A stretch of 36,455 bases of DNA from NCBI GenBank assembly GCA_009695205.1, contig SIBK01000049.1:1-36455 (forward strand). Reading direction: 5' to 3'. A model generated the notes under the pieces. The model was not told where the DNA came from. It worked only from the letters and a program-made list of their open reading frames with translations, and made no database searches. Position numbers and translations under genes: made by a program. Each line of letters opens with the position of its first letter. Position 1 is the first letter of the stretch. Below, piece after piece: positions 25,993-35,171 of this stretch. The stretch is from Pedosphaera sp. GTDB lineage: Bacteria; Verrucomicrobiota; Verrucomicrobiia; Limisphaerales; UBA9464.

Positions 25993-26805
25993 TCATTTTC
26001 CCTGAGCGGTCACATATTCTTTTGCCTTGGTGACAAATGCGTCCGGGCTCTTCGCAAAATCCTGGCTATCGGTTTCAATCGCGAGTTTTCCAGCGTAGTT
26101 GCTCTTTTTCAGCTCGGCAAATAACCCCTTGAGATTGCTCTTGCCCTCACCGATGTGGGTGTCGAAGTACACGTCGTCTCCCTCGGTTTTCTCGATGCGC
26201 TTGTCCTTGAGGTGCAGATCAAAAACGCGCCCATCGTATTCTTTGAAGATCTTGGCAGCGTCGAAACCGGCGCTAGTCACCCACCCGATGTCCATGCAAA
26301 CACCGATCCGACGATCTCGATGTTGGATGATTTGTTTCACGATGGCAGGATTTCCATAGAGAGACTTAATGCCGTGATTGTGCACGGCGACCTTAATATC
26401 GAACTCTATTGCCAGGGCCTCCAGGTCATCCCAGATCCGGAAATCGCCGGGTTCCACAACAATCAGGCCGAATCCCATGAACTTGCAGAACTCAAAGAGA
26501 CGGCGGTTTTCAGCCTTCTCGATCGATGTCCCGGCGACTCCGTAGGTGTAGGCATGCAGGCCATTGGCGGCGAGTTTCTCCTTCTTCACGACCATTTCCT
26601 CCGTGGACTCCTTCTTATAATCGATGTGGTTGGGAATCAACTGGAGCTCCCGAATTCCATGCTTTTTTGCGAAAGCGATCACCTCGTCGAACTTCATGTT
26701 GCGCAGGGTCCACGTCTGGATGGCCAGCTGATCGATGAGTCCTGCGGCAGAAACCCGGGAGATCAGAACAGCGGCCGTGAGGCAGAGGGCAATTAGTTTC
26801 TTCAT
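25993..26805 (-). CDS. Secreted xylose-isomerase-like TIM-barrel (sugar phosphate isomerase/epimerase family)
   Basis: 270 residues from the ATG at 26805, which starts a good signal peptide (MKKLIALCLTAAVLISRVSA); the longer open frame upstream lacks this. The body is an AP-endonuclease-2/xylose-isomerase-like barrel: AIQTWTLRNMKFDEVIAFAK, IRELQLIPNHIDY, KVAVHNHGIKS (His), GVCMDIGWVTSAG (Asp), FDLHLKDKR (His) and KLAIETDS (Glu). These His/Asp/Glu positions fit the divalent-metal site of the family. Exported members are common in PVC bacteria and are thought to epimerise or isomerise oxidised sugars, but the substrate is not known. It lies 148 bp after ald on the same strand. Confidence 0.9.
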   Translation of the reverse strand: MKKLIALCLTAAVLISRVSAAGLIDQLAIQTWTLRNMKFDEVIAFAKKHGIRELQLIPNHIDYKKESTEEMVVKKEKLAANGLHAYTYGVAGTSIEKAENRRLFEFCKFMGFGLIVVEPGDFRIWDDLEALAIEFDIKVAVHNHGIKSLYGNPAIVKQIIQHRDRRIGVCMDIGWVTSAGFDAAKIFKEYDGRVFDLHLKDKRIEKTEGDDVYFDTHIGEGKSNLKGLFAELKKSNYAGKLAIETDSQDFAKSPDAFVTKAKEYVTAQGK

Positions 26806-26953
26806 GGAAGGATTCGAAGAAGAAAGCGGGAGTTCGGCAGTCTGGCAACTTCGAAACAAGGAATTCGCCCGTACAGGTCTTTCAACGGGAAGAAGCAGAG
26901 GGTCTGGATTCGCCGAGTGGGCGCGTGGGGTATTGAAACGGGGTGAGTAGAAT

Positions 26954-28078
26954 CTAAATTTCGAAGGGTTCTCCAAGGAGTTCCCGGGCGGACGTGCAGG
27001 GTAGGCCGTGGGCTTCGGCAACCGGCTTCGAGGTCAGTTTGCCATGAGCGATATTGATGCCTCCGAGCAGGGCCGGGCGGCGTTGGATCGCTCCACCGAG
27101 GCCGTGATCCGCGAGCGCTTCGATGTAAGGAAAGGTGGCATTCGTGAGTGCTTGGGTGGCGGTGCGCGCATAGGCTCCCGGCATATTGGCAACGCAGTAA
27201 TGGATCACACCCTCCTCGACAAAAACCGGGTCATGATGCGTGGTTGCCCGCGAAGTTTCGGCGCAACCGCCCTGATCGATGGCGATGTCCACGAGCACAC
27301 TGCCCGGGCGCATTTTTCGGAGCATCTGGCGCGTCACAAGTTTGGGAGCCCGGGCACCCGGCACCAGTACCGCACCGATCAGTAGATCGACTTCGGGCAA
27401 GACTTCCTGCAGATGCGATTCATTGGAGTAAAGCGTGTGAGCGGTGTGCAGCGTGATGTCGAGGAACCGCATTCGCTCAATGTCAACCTCCAGAATCGTG
27501 ACGTCGGCGCCAACTCCGGTCGCCATGCGCGCGGCGTTGACGCCCGAGACACCTCCCCCCAGCACGACAACCTTGCCTGGCAGGACTCCCGGTACCCCTC
27601 CCAGCAACGTGCCACTCCCCCCAGTATGCTTGGCAAGATAATAGCCGCCTACAATAACGCTCATGCGCCCGGCGATCTCACTCATCGGTTCTAGCAACGG
27701 AAGGCGGCGATTGTGCTCCACCGTCTCGTATGCGAGCGCCGTCAACCCGGATCTCATCAGCGTCTCCGTGAGATTCTTGCTTGCTGCCAGGTGCAAGTAG
27801 GTGAAGAGCAGGTGTTCAGGGCGGAGCAGTGGGAACTCTGAGGGAAGAGGCTCCTTGACCTTCACGATTAACTCCGCCTGCTCAAAAACGCCCGAGTGCG
27901 ACTCCAGGAGAAGCGCCCCGGCATCGGCATAGTCGCTGTCCCGGAATCCAGAGCCGGCGCCCGCTCCCTTTTCGACGACGACACGGTGTCCGTGCTTGGT
28001 GAGTTGGTACGCGGCAGACGGGAGCAAGGCCACCCGATATTCCTGTTCCTTGATCTCGCGGGGGACACCGATGGTCAT
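26954..28078 (-). CDS. ald: Alanine dehydrogenase
   Basis: 374 residues from the ATG at 28078 ([20 protein letters not shown]), the expected start and length for the family; the open frame extends 57 codons upstream without family character. The N-terminal catalytic domain has the substrate region TYLHLAASK, and the NAD-binding Rossmann motif is [19 protein letters not shown] near residue 170. The signature [14 protein letters not shown] follows, and the closing part contains [16 protein letters not shown]. The enzyme interconverts L-alanine and pyruvate plus ammonia with NAD. It is divergently transcribed from radC across a 102-bp gap. Confidence 0.96.
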   Translation of the reverse strand: MTIGVPREIKEQEYRVALLPSAAYQLTKHGHRVVVEKGAGAGSGFRDSDYADAGALLLESHSGVFEQAELIVKVKEPLPSEFPLLRPEHLLFTYLHLAASKNLTETLMRSGLTALAYETVEHNRRLPLLEPMSEIAGRMSVIVGGYYLAKHTGGSGTLLGGVPGVLPGKVVVLGGGVSGVNAARMATGVGADVTILEVDIERMRFLDITLHTAHTLYSNESHLQEVLPEVDLLIGAVLVPGARAPKLVTRQMLRKMRPGSVLVDIAIDQGGCAETSRATTHHDPVFVEEGVIHYCVANMPGAYARTATQALTNATFPYIEALADHGLGGAIQRRPALLGGINIAHGKLTSKPVAEAHGLPCTSARELLGEPFEI

Positions 28079-28180
28079 CGCCCGAGGATTCTTTACCCGC
28101 AGTGGGTTGCAAGCTTGCGCATCGGAAAGTAACGGGGAAATGAAATCATCCGCCGCCGATGGGTCTTTACCCAGTGAATT

Positions 28181-28891
28181 ATGACCGACCCGATGCGGAT
28201 TCAGGACCTGGCAATAAGTGAGCGCCCCCGGGAACGCCTCGCCGAACACGGCCCTGAATCCCTGCGGAATGCGGAATTACTAGCGATTCTTTTGCGGACC
28301 GGCGTCCAAGGCGCATCGGCGGTGCAAGTCGGGGAGCAATTACTTCGACACTTTGGAACTCTCGATGGGCTGGCCAGGGCCCCACTGGAACAACTGAGAG
28401 TTCGCGGCGTGGGGCGAGACAAAGCCATTGCGTTGAAGGCAGCGTTCACCCTGGCTCGCCGGATAGCAGACGATCTTCGGCGGGACCTGCCGCTCATGGA
28501 ACGACCCGAAGCCATCGTCGCTGTGATGCGCGATGAGATGATCACTTACGAAACCGAACATCTGAAGGTCCTGTTGTTGAATTCGCGCCGAAAGCTGATC
28601 CGAGTGGAGACGGTGGCGGAGGGGCTTTTGGATCAAATTCTGGTACACGCCCGGGAGGTCTTTAGGCCGGCCATTGCAGCGAGCGCCCACTCCATCGTTT
28701 TGGTTCACAATCATCCGAGCGGAGATCCGGTGCCCAGTGAGGCCGATACGCGAGCCACCCGGGATTTGGTGCGGGCGGGCCAGCTCCTGCGAATACCGGT
28801 GGTCGATCACGTCATCATCGGCCGTCGGAGTGAATCGTATCCGGATGGCTGGGTCTCGCTTCGTCAGATGGGTGTTGTGCCAGCCGACTAG
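28181..28891 (+). CDS. radC: RadC family JAB-domain protein
   Basis: 236 residues. The N-terminal helix-hairpin-helix-like UPF0758 part (RIQDLAISERPRERL, LLAILLRTGVQG, LRVRGVGRDKA) is followed by the JAMM/MPN+ metalloprotease-like domain with VHNHPSGDPVPSEAD (His176, His178, Asp189 as the metal ligands). The family was once linked to DNA repair, but its biochemical role is unsettled. The length is normal and the gene is intact. The ATG at 28181 is followed by a second possible start at codon 5 (MRIQDL). Confidence 0.95.
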   Translation: MTDPMRIQDLAISERPRERLAEHGPESLRNAELLAILLRTGVQGASAVQVGEQLLRHFGTLDGLARAPLEQLRVRGVGRDKAIALKAAFTLARRIADDLRRDLPLMERPEAIVAVMRDEMITYETEHLKVLLLNSRRKLIRVETVAEGLLDQILVHAREVFRPAIAASAHSIVLVHNHPSGDPVPSEADTRATRDLVRAGQLLRIPVVDHVIIGRRSESYPDGWVSLRQMGVVPAD

Positions 28892-29084
28892 CCGGGAGTC
28901 GCCGACCGGGGTCCAGCCGTTCCTGCCTTTGGGAGCGCCCACAAGACGGAATCCGCCGCCCGTCAGGCAGCACTTGACTGCCGGGGTTAAACTGGAAGAC
29001 CTTAAGCGTACAACTATGACTCAACGGAATACTCGAATTTCCATTTGTTGCGCCGCGTCGAAAAACTAAATCCACAATATACTC

Positions 29085-31739
29085 ATGCATCACCGAATCA
29101 TTGGCCTGCTTCTCAGTATCGCCTTTTGTATCCTCTGTTCGCCCTTTTCTGCCGCTGCCGCCACACCGAAACTTGTACTTAAGAAGGGCGATCATATTGC
29201 TTTGATCGGCAATTCAACCGCCGACCGCATGCAGCACGACGGCTGGCTCGAGACCCACATCGTCTCAAGCTTTCCGGAACTTGACCTCGTCTTTCGCAAT
29301 CTTGCCACCTCCGCGGATGAAGTCACCACGTGGCACCGCTCCGAGAACTTTGGTACGCGCGACGAATGGTTAAAAAAGGTGCAGGCCGACGTAATTTTCG
29401 CATTTTACGGTTTCAACGAATCGTTCAAAGGTGACGCCGGTTTGGCAAAATTCACGACAGACCTGGACAAATTCATCAAGGCCACGCGGGCCGCTGACTA
29501 CAGCGGCAAAGGTTCGCCGCGCTTGGTCCTGTTTACGCCAATTACCAACGAAAAAATCAACGACCCGAACCAGCCGGATCCTGCGGCGAACAACGCCAAC
29601 CTTCGGAAATACAGCACCGCGATGGCCGAAATCGCCGGGGCGAATGGGGTGCCACTGGTTGATTTGTTCGCCATTTCTCAGCGCCTCTACTCGCCCATGG
29701 CACGGCCGGGGCAATCCCTGACCTTCAACACCTTTATGCTGACGGAGGCGGGTAACAAGGCATTGGCTCCTGAAATCGTCCGCGATCTCTTCGGTACAGC
29801 CGGTGCGTCGGGTAAACTCGAAAAGCTCCGCTTGGCGGTGAATGAAAAGAGCGCCGAATGGCATGCGCGTTACCGAACCGTCGATGGATTCAATGTATAC
29901 GGAGGCCGATCCAAGCTGACGTTTCCGAAGGCTGGCAAGGATTCGGAAAAGATCTCCAATTTCGACGTAATGCAGCAGGAGATGTCTCAGCGCGACGTAA
30001 AAACCGCAAACCGGGATCAGCGTGTTTGGGCGGTGGCCAAGGGCGGCGATCTGAAGGTGGACGATTCGAATCTGCCACCCGTCGAAAAATTTGAATCGAA
30101 CAAGCCCGACATCAAACCGTTCCTGAGCGGGGAGGAGGCGATCAAACACATGACCGTGCCGAAGGGGTGCAAGGTTACCCTGTTCGCAAGCGAAGAGCAG
30201 TATCCCGAACTCGTGAGCCCCGTACAGATGGCTTTCGATACCAAGGGCCGGCTCTGGGTCGCCGCATGGCCGAGCTATCCCGAGCTCAGACCGACCGACA
30301 CGGTGAAGGACAAATTGCTCATCTTTGAGGACCGGAAAGGCACGGGAAAGGCCGATAAAATGACCGTTTTTATGGACGGGCTGAACTGCCCAACCGGCTT
30401 CCAGTTTTACAAGGACGGTGTGCTCGTCATGCAGGCCCCGGATCTATGGTTTGCTCGCGACACGAACGGGGACGGCAAGGCGGATTGGAAGGAGCGTGTT
30501 GTGATGGGAATGGATTCAGCCGATTCTCATCATACCGCTAACGCCATGGTGCTCGATCCGGGGGGTGCCACCTACCTGAGTGATGGCGTGTTTCATCGCA
30601 CCCAGGTCGAAACCGCCATCGGTCCCATCCGCAATTCCGACGGCTGCATCTATCGCTTCGAACCCGTCACGGGAAAATTTGAACGCTATGTTCCCTACGG
30701 ATTCGCCAATCCCCACGGCCGTGTTTTCGATCACTGGGGCAATGACATCATCACGGATGCGACGGGTAATGAGAATTTTTTCGCCCCGGCGTTCAGTGGC
30801 TTTTTGGATTCCGGTAAACACAAGGGGATGCAGCAGTTTTGGAAGCGCCCGTCCCGCCCCTGCCCGGCCACGGCGATTCTTTCCAGCCGTCATTTCCCCG
30901 AGGAATTCCAGGACAATTTCCTCAACGTCAATGTCATTGGCTTCCAGGGCATCTTCCGTGTGAAGGTGAGTGAGAGCGGCTCCGGCCTGGCCGGCGAGTC
31001 AATTCCCGATGACTTAGTGAAGTCCGACGATCCAAACTTCCGCCCGATTGCCCTTGGGGTGGCACCGGACGGTTCCATTTACTTCTGCGACTGGGCCAAG
31101 CCGCTCATCGGTCATATGCAGCATCACATCCGCGACCCAAATCGGGACAAGCAGCACGGCCGCATCTACCGCATGACTTACGAAGGCCGCCCGTTGCTCG
31201 CCCCTGTAAAGATCGACGGCCAATCCATCAGCGCACTCCTCGAGGCGCTCAAGACACCCGAAGACGATGTGCGGACCCGGGCGAAAATTGAGCTTAGCAA
31301 GCACGACAGCGCGAAGGTGATCGCAGCCACAAAGAAATGGGTGGCATCGCTCAACAGCAAGGATCCGGCCTACGAGCACCACAAGTTGGAAGGCCTTTGG
31401 GTTCATCAGTGGCAGAACGTTGTGGACGAATCCCTGCTCAAGGAGATGCTCCGATCGCCGGATCACCGCGCTCGAGCGGCCTCCACCCGCGTGCTTTGTT
31501 ACTGGCGCGATCGGGTCAAGGATCCCCTTGCCCTTCTCAAAGTGCAGGTGGCGGATTCCCACCCACGCGTCCGTCTTGAAGCGGTCCGGGCTTGCAGCTT
31601 CTTCACCACACGCGAGGCAGGGGATATCGCCCTGATGGCGCTCGAGAAGGAGGCGGATCCCAATAAGCCCGACTATTACATCAAGTACTGTCTGGACGAG
31701 ACCTTGAAGCAACTTGACAAGTACATGACGAAAAACTAG
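29085..31739 (+). CDS. Secreted SGNH/PVC beta-propeller/HEAT protein
   Basis: 884 residues with a signal peptide (IGLLLSIAFCILCSPFSAAA, cleavage near 26). Residues about 30-240 form a SGNH/GDSL-hydrolase-like domain (IALIGNSTADRM; FAFYGFNESF as the block III-like Asn; TFMLTEAGNKAL). A linker follows, then from about 355 a PVC-type glucose-dehydrogenase-like propeller (PKGCKVTLFASEEQYPELVS, AFDTKGRLWVAAWPSYPELR, DTNGDGKADWKER, YGFANPHGRVFDHWGNDI, GVAPDGSIYFCDWAKPLIGH). HEAT-like repeats lie at about 715-865. The C-terminal CxxCH heme domain usual in these proteins is absent; it occurs instead in the next gene, 90 bp downstream. A periplasmic dehydrogenase or sugar-binding role is likely but not proven. 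Confidence 0.88.
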   Translation: MHHRIIGLLLSIAFCILCSPFSAAAATPKLVLKKGDHIALIGNSTADRMQHDGWLETHIVSSFPELDLVFRNLATSADEVTTWHRSENFGTRDEWLKKVQADVIFAFYGFNESFKGDAGLAKFTTDLDKFIKATRAADYSGKGSPRLVLFTPITNEKINDPNQPDPAANNANLRKYSTAMAEIAGANGVPLVDLFAISQRLYSPMARPGQSLTFNTFMLTEAGNKALAPEIVRDLFGTAGASGKLEKLRLAVNEKSAEWHARYRTVDGFNVYGGRSKLTFPKAGKDSEKISNFDVMQQEMSQRDVKTANRDQRVWAVAKGGDLKVDDSNLPPVEKFESNKPDIKPFLSGEEAIKHMTVPKGCKVTLFASEEQYPELVSPVQMAFDTKGRLWVAAWPSYPELRPTDTVKDKLLIFEDRKGTGKADKMTVFMDGLNCPTGFQFYKDGVLVMQAPDLWFARDTNGDGKADWKERVVMGMDSADSHHTANAMVLDPGGATYLSDGVFHRTQVETAIGPIRNSDGCIYRFEPVTGKFERYVPYGFANPHGRVFDHWGNDIITDATGNENFFAPAFSGFLDSGKHKGMQQFWKRPSRPCPATAILSSRHFPEEFQDNFLNVNVIGFQGIFRVKVSESGSGLAGESIPDDLVKSDDPNFRPIALGVAPDGSIYFCDWAKPLIGHMQHHIRDPNRDKQHGRIYRMTYEGRPLLAPVKIDGQSISALLEALKTPEDDVRTRAKIELSKHDSAKVIAATKKWVASLNSKDPAYEHHKLEGLWVHQWQNVVDESLLKEMLRSPDHRARAASTRVLCYWRDRVKDPLALLKVQVADSHPRVRLEAVRACSFFTTREAGDIALMALEKEADPNKPDYYIKYCLDETLKQLDKYMTKN

Positions 31740-31763
31740 ACGCTGCCCGCCACATCAGTCTCA

Positions 31764-31804
31764 ACAAATCGGCATGAGCCTGTCATGGGGCCGTGCCGAT
31801 TTGT
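31764..31804. terminator. 11-bp inverted repeat between the two redox genes
   Basis: acaaatcggca (31764-31774) and tgccgatttgt (31794-31804) are perfect complements around a 19-nt loop. It lies 25 bp after one stop and 25 bp before the next start. The following cgttaatttgg is only weakly T-rich, so it could be a leaky terminator, an mRNA-stabilising structure or an operator. Confidence 0.5.
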
Positions 31805-31829
31805 CGTTAATTTGGTTCGAATAATAAAC

Positions 31830-33737
31830 ATGAGAATCTTTCAGGTCTTGCTGTGCCTTTTTGCAGTCCTCTGCCCCTCATCGCCCGTGCCTGCACAAGA
31901 CGCGGCGGGCGGGGAGACCAAGCCGGAAGAAGGCGCGCGAAAGTTTTATCTGCCCGCTAACCCAAGAGCCGCCGCCTACATGCTCGGGCGGCTGTCTAAC
32001 AAGGAACTGCTTCAGGCTCCGCGCGTCGAACCCGTATTCATTGCCTTCCTCGAACGGACAGGGCTCGACCCGAAATACCGGGAAGAAGCGCTTGCGGGTC
32101 TGGCGACATTGCGCAAGACCGACCGTTTAAGCGAGTTGCTTGCAGCCCTGGATCGCCTCGATGGGCAGGGCACCAATGCCACCGCCGCAATCAACGATCT
32201 TGCCGTGCTTCTGGCAAAATCCAAGAGTGCGGATCTCGCCGCAAAGAAACCTGCCTTGGAAGCTCTCATCGGCCGGGCGGAAAACCCGCTGGTGCGTCGC
32301 GCGGCATTCGCCGGACTTGTCACGGCCGATGGCAAACCCAACCCGCTGTGGGATCAGGCGGCCCGGGAGAATACGAGGCTGGCCGACCTAGTAGGCGCCG
32401 TCCCACTGATCGTCGATGGGGTGCTGCGGGCATCCTTTCAGCCGTTGATAGCGCCACTCGCTCAAAAGGCGGCCACGCCGGAGCTGCAGCAACTAGCCAT
32501 TCTGGCGTTGCCCGCAATGAAAGGGCACGAGGGCGTGAACTTTACGGCTCTGTCCGGATTGATTCGCGCCGGGACGGAACGACCTGCCGCAGTGCGAGCG
32601 CTGTTGCAACTCCCACGTTCCGTTTGGCAAAAAGAACACGTGGGACCGGTCGCGCAAAGTCTCGTCGACTCTGCGGCCAAGGTCCCCGCAGACCAGCGAA
32701 CCGAGGCGGATTTTCTCGATGCAGTACAGCTCGGCAATGATCTTTCCTTGCTAATGCCAGCCGATGACGGCAGACAAATCCGCAAGGCGCTGTCGGAACT
32801 TGGAGTCCGGGTGTTGGTTCTGAAGACACTTCCCGAGCAGATGTTCTACGACAAGACTCGACTCGTGGTGGAGGCGAAGAAACCGGTGGAAATCATTTTC
32901 GAGAATCCCGATTCGATGCCGCATAACTTCGTGATTACGGCTCCGGGCGCTCGCGAAGAGATTGGCAGGCTGGCCGACACCCTGATACCCGAGGCGGACG
33001 AGCAGGGGAGACTGTTCATTCCAAAATCGCCGAAAGTGCTCTTTGCCTCGAAGCTCGTGGACCCTGGCGCGAGGTTGAAACTAAACTTTAACGCACCGGA
33101 CGAGCCCGGTGAGTATAGCTACGTTTGCACATTCCCCGGCCATTGGTTGCGAATGTTTGGAACATTGGTCGTCGTCGTCGATGTGGAGGATTACCTCGCA
33201 AAAAACCCCGAACCGGACGCGCCGAAACTCACTGAGTGGAAGGTGGCCGACTTCGCCGACGATCTGAAGCGGCTGGATCATCACCGCGCCTATTCCTCCG
33301 GCAAGGCCCTGTTCAGCTCGCTGGGTTGCGTACAATGCCATCAACTCGGCACAGAAGGCGCAGCCTTCGGACCCAGTTTAACCGGGGTGTTCGCACGCTG
33401 GAAAGACGATCGCGGTGCGGTCCTGGAACAGATTCTGGAACCTTCGAAGGTGGTGGATGAAAAATTCCGCACCCACTCGTTCGAGCTCGGGGATGAAAAC
33501 ACCGCCGTCGGGATCGTGCTCGCCGAGGATGCGGAGAGCGTGACTCTCCAGACCGGTCCTTCCGTGGCGCTAATTCAGAAAATCAAAAAAACCTCAGTCA
33601 GATCCAGAGCGATTCAGCAAGGCTCTCTCATGCCGGCCGGCCTGCTCAGTCTGATTAACAAGGAGCAGATCCTGGACCTGCTGGCCTATCTTCTGGCCGA
33701 AGGCGCTGTCGACCACGCGGCTTTCAAGCACGATTGA
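31830..33737 (+). CDS. Azurin-like cupredoxin plus PVC-type cytochrome c protein
   Basis: 635 residues from the ATG at 31830, which starts a signal peptide (MRIFQVLLCLFAVLCPSSPV). Residues about 40-320 are HEAT-like helical repeats. A cupredoxin domain follows, with type I copper ligands His365 (SMPHNF), Cys433, His438 and Met442 (YVCTFPGHWLRMFG), which is the azurin Cys-x4-His-x3-Met pattern. A cytochrome c domain of the PVC heme-binding kind has Cys500-x-x-Cys503-His504 (GCVQCHQLG) and ends LINKEQILDLLAYLLAEG. Copper and heme centres in one chain suggest an electron carrier. It probably accepts electrons from the propeller protein encoded just upstream, replacing that protein's missing heme domain. 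Confidence 0.92.
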   Translation: MRIFQVLLCLFAVLCPSSPVPAQDAAGGETKPEEGARKFYLPANPRAAAYMLGRLSNKELLQAPRVEPVFIAFLERTGLDPKYREEALAGLATLRKTDRLSELLAALDRLDGQGTNATAAINDLAVLLAKSKSADLAAKKPALEALIGRAENPLVRRAAFAGLVTADGKPNPLWDQAARENTRLADLVGAVPLIVDGVLRASFQPLIAPLAQKAATPELQQLAILALPAMKGHEGVNFTALSGLIRAGTERPAAVRALLQLPRSVWQKEHVGPVAQSLVDSAAKVPADQRTEADFLDAVQLGNDLSLLMPADDGRQIRKALSELGVRVLVLKTLPEQMFYDKTRLVVEAKKPVEIIFENPDSMPHNFVITAPGAREEIGRLADTLIPEADEQGRLFIPKSPKVLFASKLVDPGARLKLNFNAPDEPGEYSYVCTFPGHWLRMFGTLVVVVDVEDYLAKNPEPDAPKLTEWKVADFADDLKRLDHHRAYSSGKALFSSLGCVQCHQLGTEGAAFGPSLTGVFARWKDDRGAVLEQILEPSKVVDEKFRTHSFELGDENTAVGIVLAEDAESVTLQTGPSVALIQKIKKTSVRSRAIQQGSLMPAGLLSLINKEQILDLLAYLLAEGAVDHAAFKHD

Positions 33738-33795
33738 GGAATTGCGGGAGAAAACCCACCGAACTCAAAGTTCGCGCCGTGAAGCCATGAACCCT

Positions 33796-33836
33796 GGCGG
33801 ACGTGGATTCCGCCGACTGCCGTCCGCGACTACGAC
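33796..33836. repeat. Intergenic palindromic repeat related to the MITE hairpins
   Basis: ggcgga and tccgcc form an inner stem (33796-33801 with 33809-33814). gcggac (33797-33802) and gtccgc (33822-33827) can form an alternative outer stem. The right part, ccgtccgcgactacg, is shared with the flank of the 22-bp repeat at 7567-7588. It lies in the 221-bp gap before the SPFH gene, where no other feature is evident. Confidence 0.6.
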
Positions 33837-33958
33837 CGGACGGTTCATAGGTAGGAAAGTTTTCGAACGAATGGACCATTGCTCGCCGTAGGTCGTTGGG
33901 TATGTTGCGCCTGCATGCCGGAATGACACCAACAATTGCTTAACCAAGAGAAAAATTT

Positions 33959-35056
33959 ATGGGCCTGATGGATTACCTCAAAACGCAGTTCCTCGAAATC
34001 ATCCAGTGGGAGGATGATTCGCGTGACACTATTTCCTGGCGCTTCCCCGATCAGGACAAGGAAATCAAACGCGGCGCGCAGCTCATCGTCCGCGAATCTC
34101 AAACCGTCCAGTTTGTTTATCTGGGCCAGTTCGGCGACACCTTTGGGCCGGGCAAACATTCGATGGTCACGGACAACATCCCAATTCTCTCCACGCTCAA
34201 GGGCTGGAAGTATGGCTTCGAATCCCCGTTTAAGGCCGACATTTACTACGTCAACACCCGGCTTTTCACCGGCAACAAATGGGGCACGAGCAACCCCATC
34301 ATGCTGCGCGATCAGGATTTTGGCATCGTGCGCGCGCGAGCATTTGGCACGTTCGATTTCAAAGTCGTGGATGTTAAAGTGTTTCTGAAGGAAGTCGCGG
34401 GCACAGACAACCATTTCCGTCTCGATGAATTCGCCGACACGATGCGCTCACGAATTGTCAGCGTCTTCACGGACGCACTGTCCACAGCCAAGGTGCCGGT
34501 GCTCGATCTCGCGTCACGCTATTCGGAACTAGGGGATGCTTTGCTTCCATTGATCAATCCGGCGCTGACCAGCAAGTACGGCATCGAAATGGCCAGCTTT
34601 ATCCTCGAGAACGTGTCCGTGCCGCCCGAAGTCGAGGCGGCCATCGACAAACGTTCCAGCATGGCGGCGATCGGAAATCTCAACGATTACGTGAAGTTCC
34701 AGATGGCCGAATCGATGGGCAAAGAGGGCGCGGGTGGCGGCATGGCTGGCACGGCCGCGCAACTCGGCGCCGGGCTGGCGATGGGCCAGCAAATCGCCGC
34801 CGCGATGAATCAGCCTCAAGCCACGCCCACCGCCGGCGCGCCACCGCTGCTGCCCACTGCGGCCCCCGCAGTTGGTGTGGCTGCTGCGGCCGGCGGGATT
34901 CCGCAGATGCTCAGCCCCGGGGATGTCGCCAACTCTCTCGGCGTGAGTGAAGGCGACGTGATGGCCGCGCTTGCCGATGGTTCGCTTAAGGGCAAGAAAA
35001 TCGGTTCGACATGGCGGATCAGCAAAGGGGCGCTGGAGGAGTTTCTGAAAGGCTGA
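33959..35056 (+). CDS. SPFH-domain protein with C-terminal DNA-binding-like helix-turn-helix
   Basis: 365 residues. Residues 1-240 are an SPFH/virion-core-like domain of the YdjI type (LKTQFLEIIQWEDDSRDTIS, VYLGQFGDTFGPGKHSM, LRDQDFGIVRARAFGTFDFK, LENVSVPPEVEAAIDKRSSM). An Ala/Pro/Gly-rich linker (about 258-315) follows, then an excisionase/GYF-like winged fold, MLSPGDVANSLGVSEGDVMA, ending STWRISKGALEEFLKG. In other members the C-terminal part is often a zinc ribbon; here the zinc ribbons are in the next gene. SPFH proteins form membrane-associated oligomers; the function of this subgroup is unknown. aagag upstream of the ATG may be the ribosome binding site. Confidence 0.88.
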   Translation: MGLMDYLKTQFLEIIQWEDDSRDTISWRFPDQDKEIKRGAQLIVRESQTVQFVYLGQFGDTFGPGKHSMVTDNIPILSTLKGWKYGFESPFKADIYYVNTRLFTGNKWGTSNPIMLRDQDFGIVRARAFGTFDFKVVDVKVFLKEVAGTDNHFRLDEFADTMRSRIVSVFTDALSTAKVPVLDLASRYSELGDALLPLINPALTSKYGIEMASFILENVSVPPEVEAAIDKRSSMAAIGNLNDYVKFQMAESMGKEGAGGGMAGTAAQLGAGLAMGQQIAAAMNQPQATPTAGAPPLLPTAAPAVGVAAAAGGIPQMLSPGDVANSLGVSEGDVMAALADGSLKGKKIGSTWRISKGALEEFLKG

Positions 35057-35171
35057 ACATCCTGAACCGCTCCCGGGGATCCTGCCGAGAGAAGACCCTT
35101 TGGGGAGGCCGGCTGCTGTCGGGTGAACTGCGCTCCAAACCCAAACTCCGCGTACCTTCGAAACCAACGCC

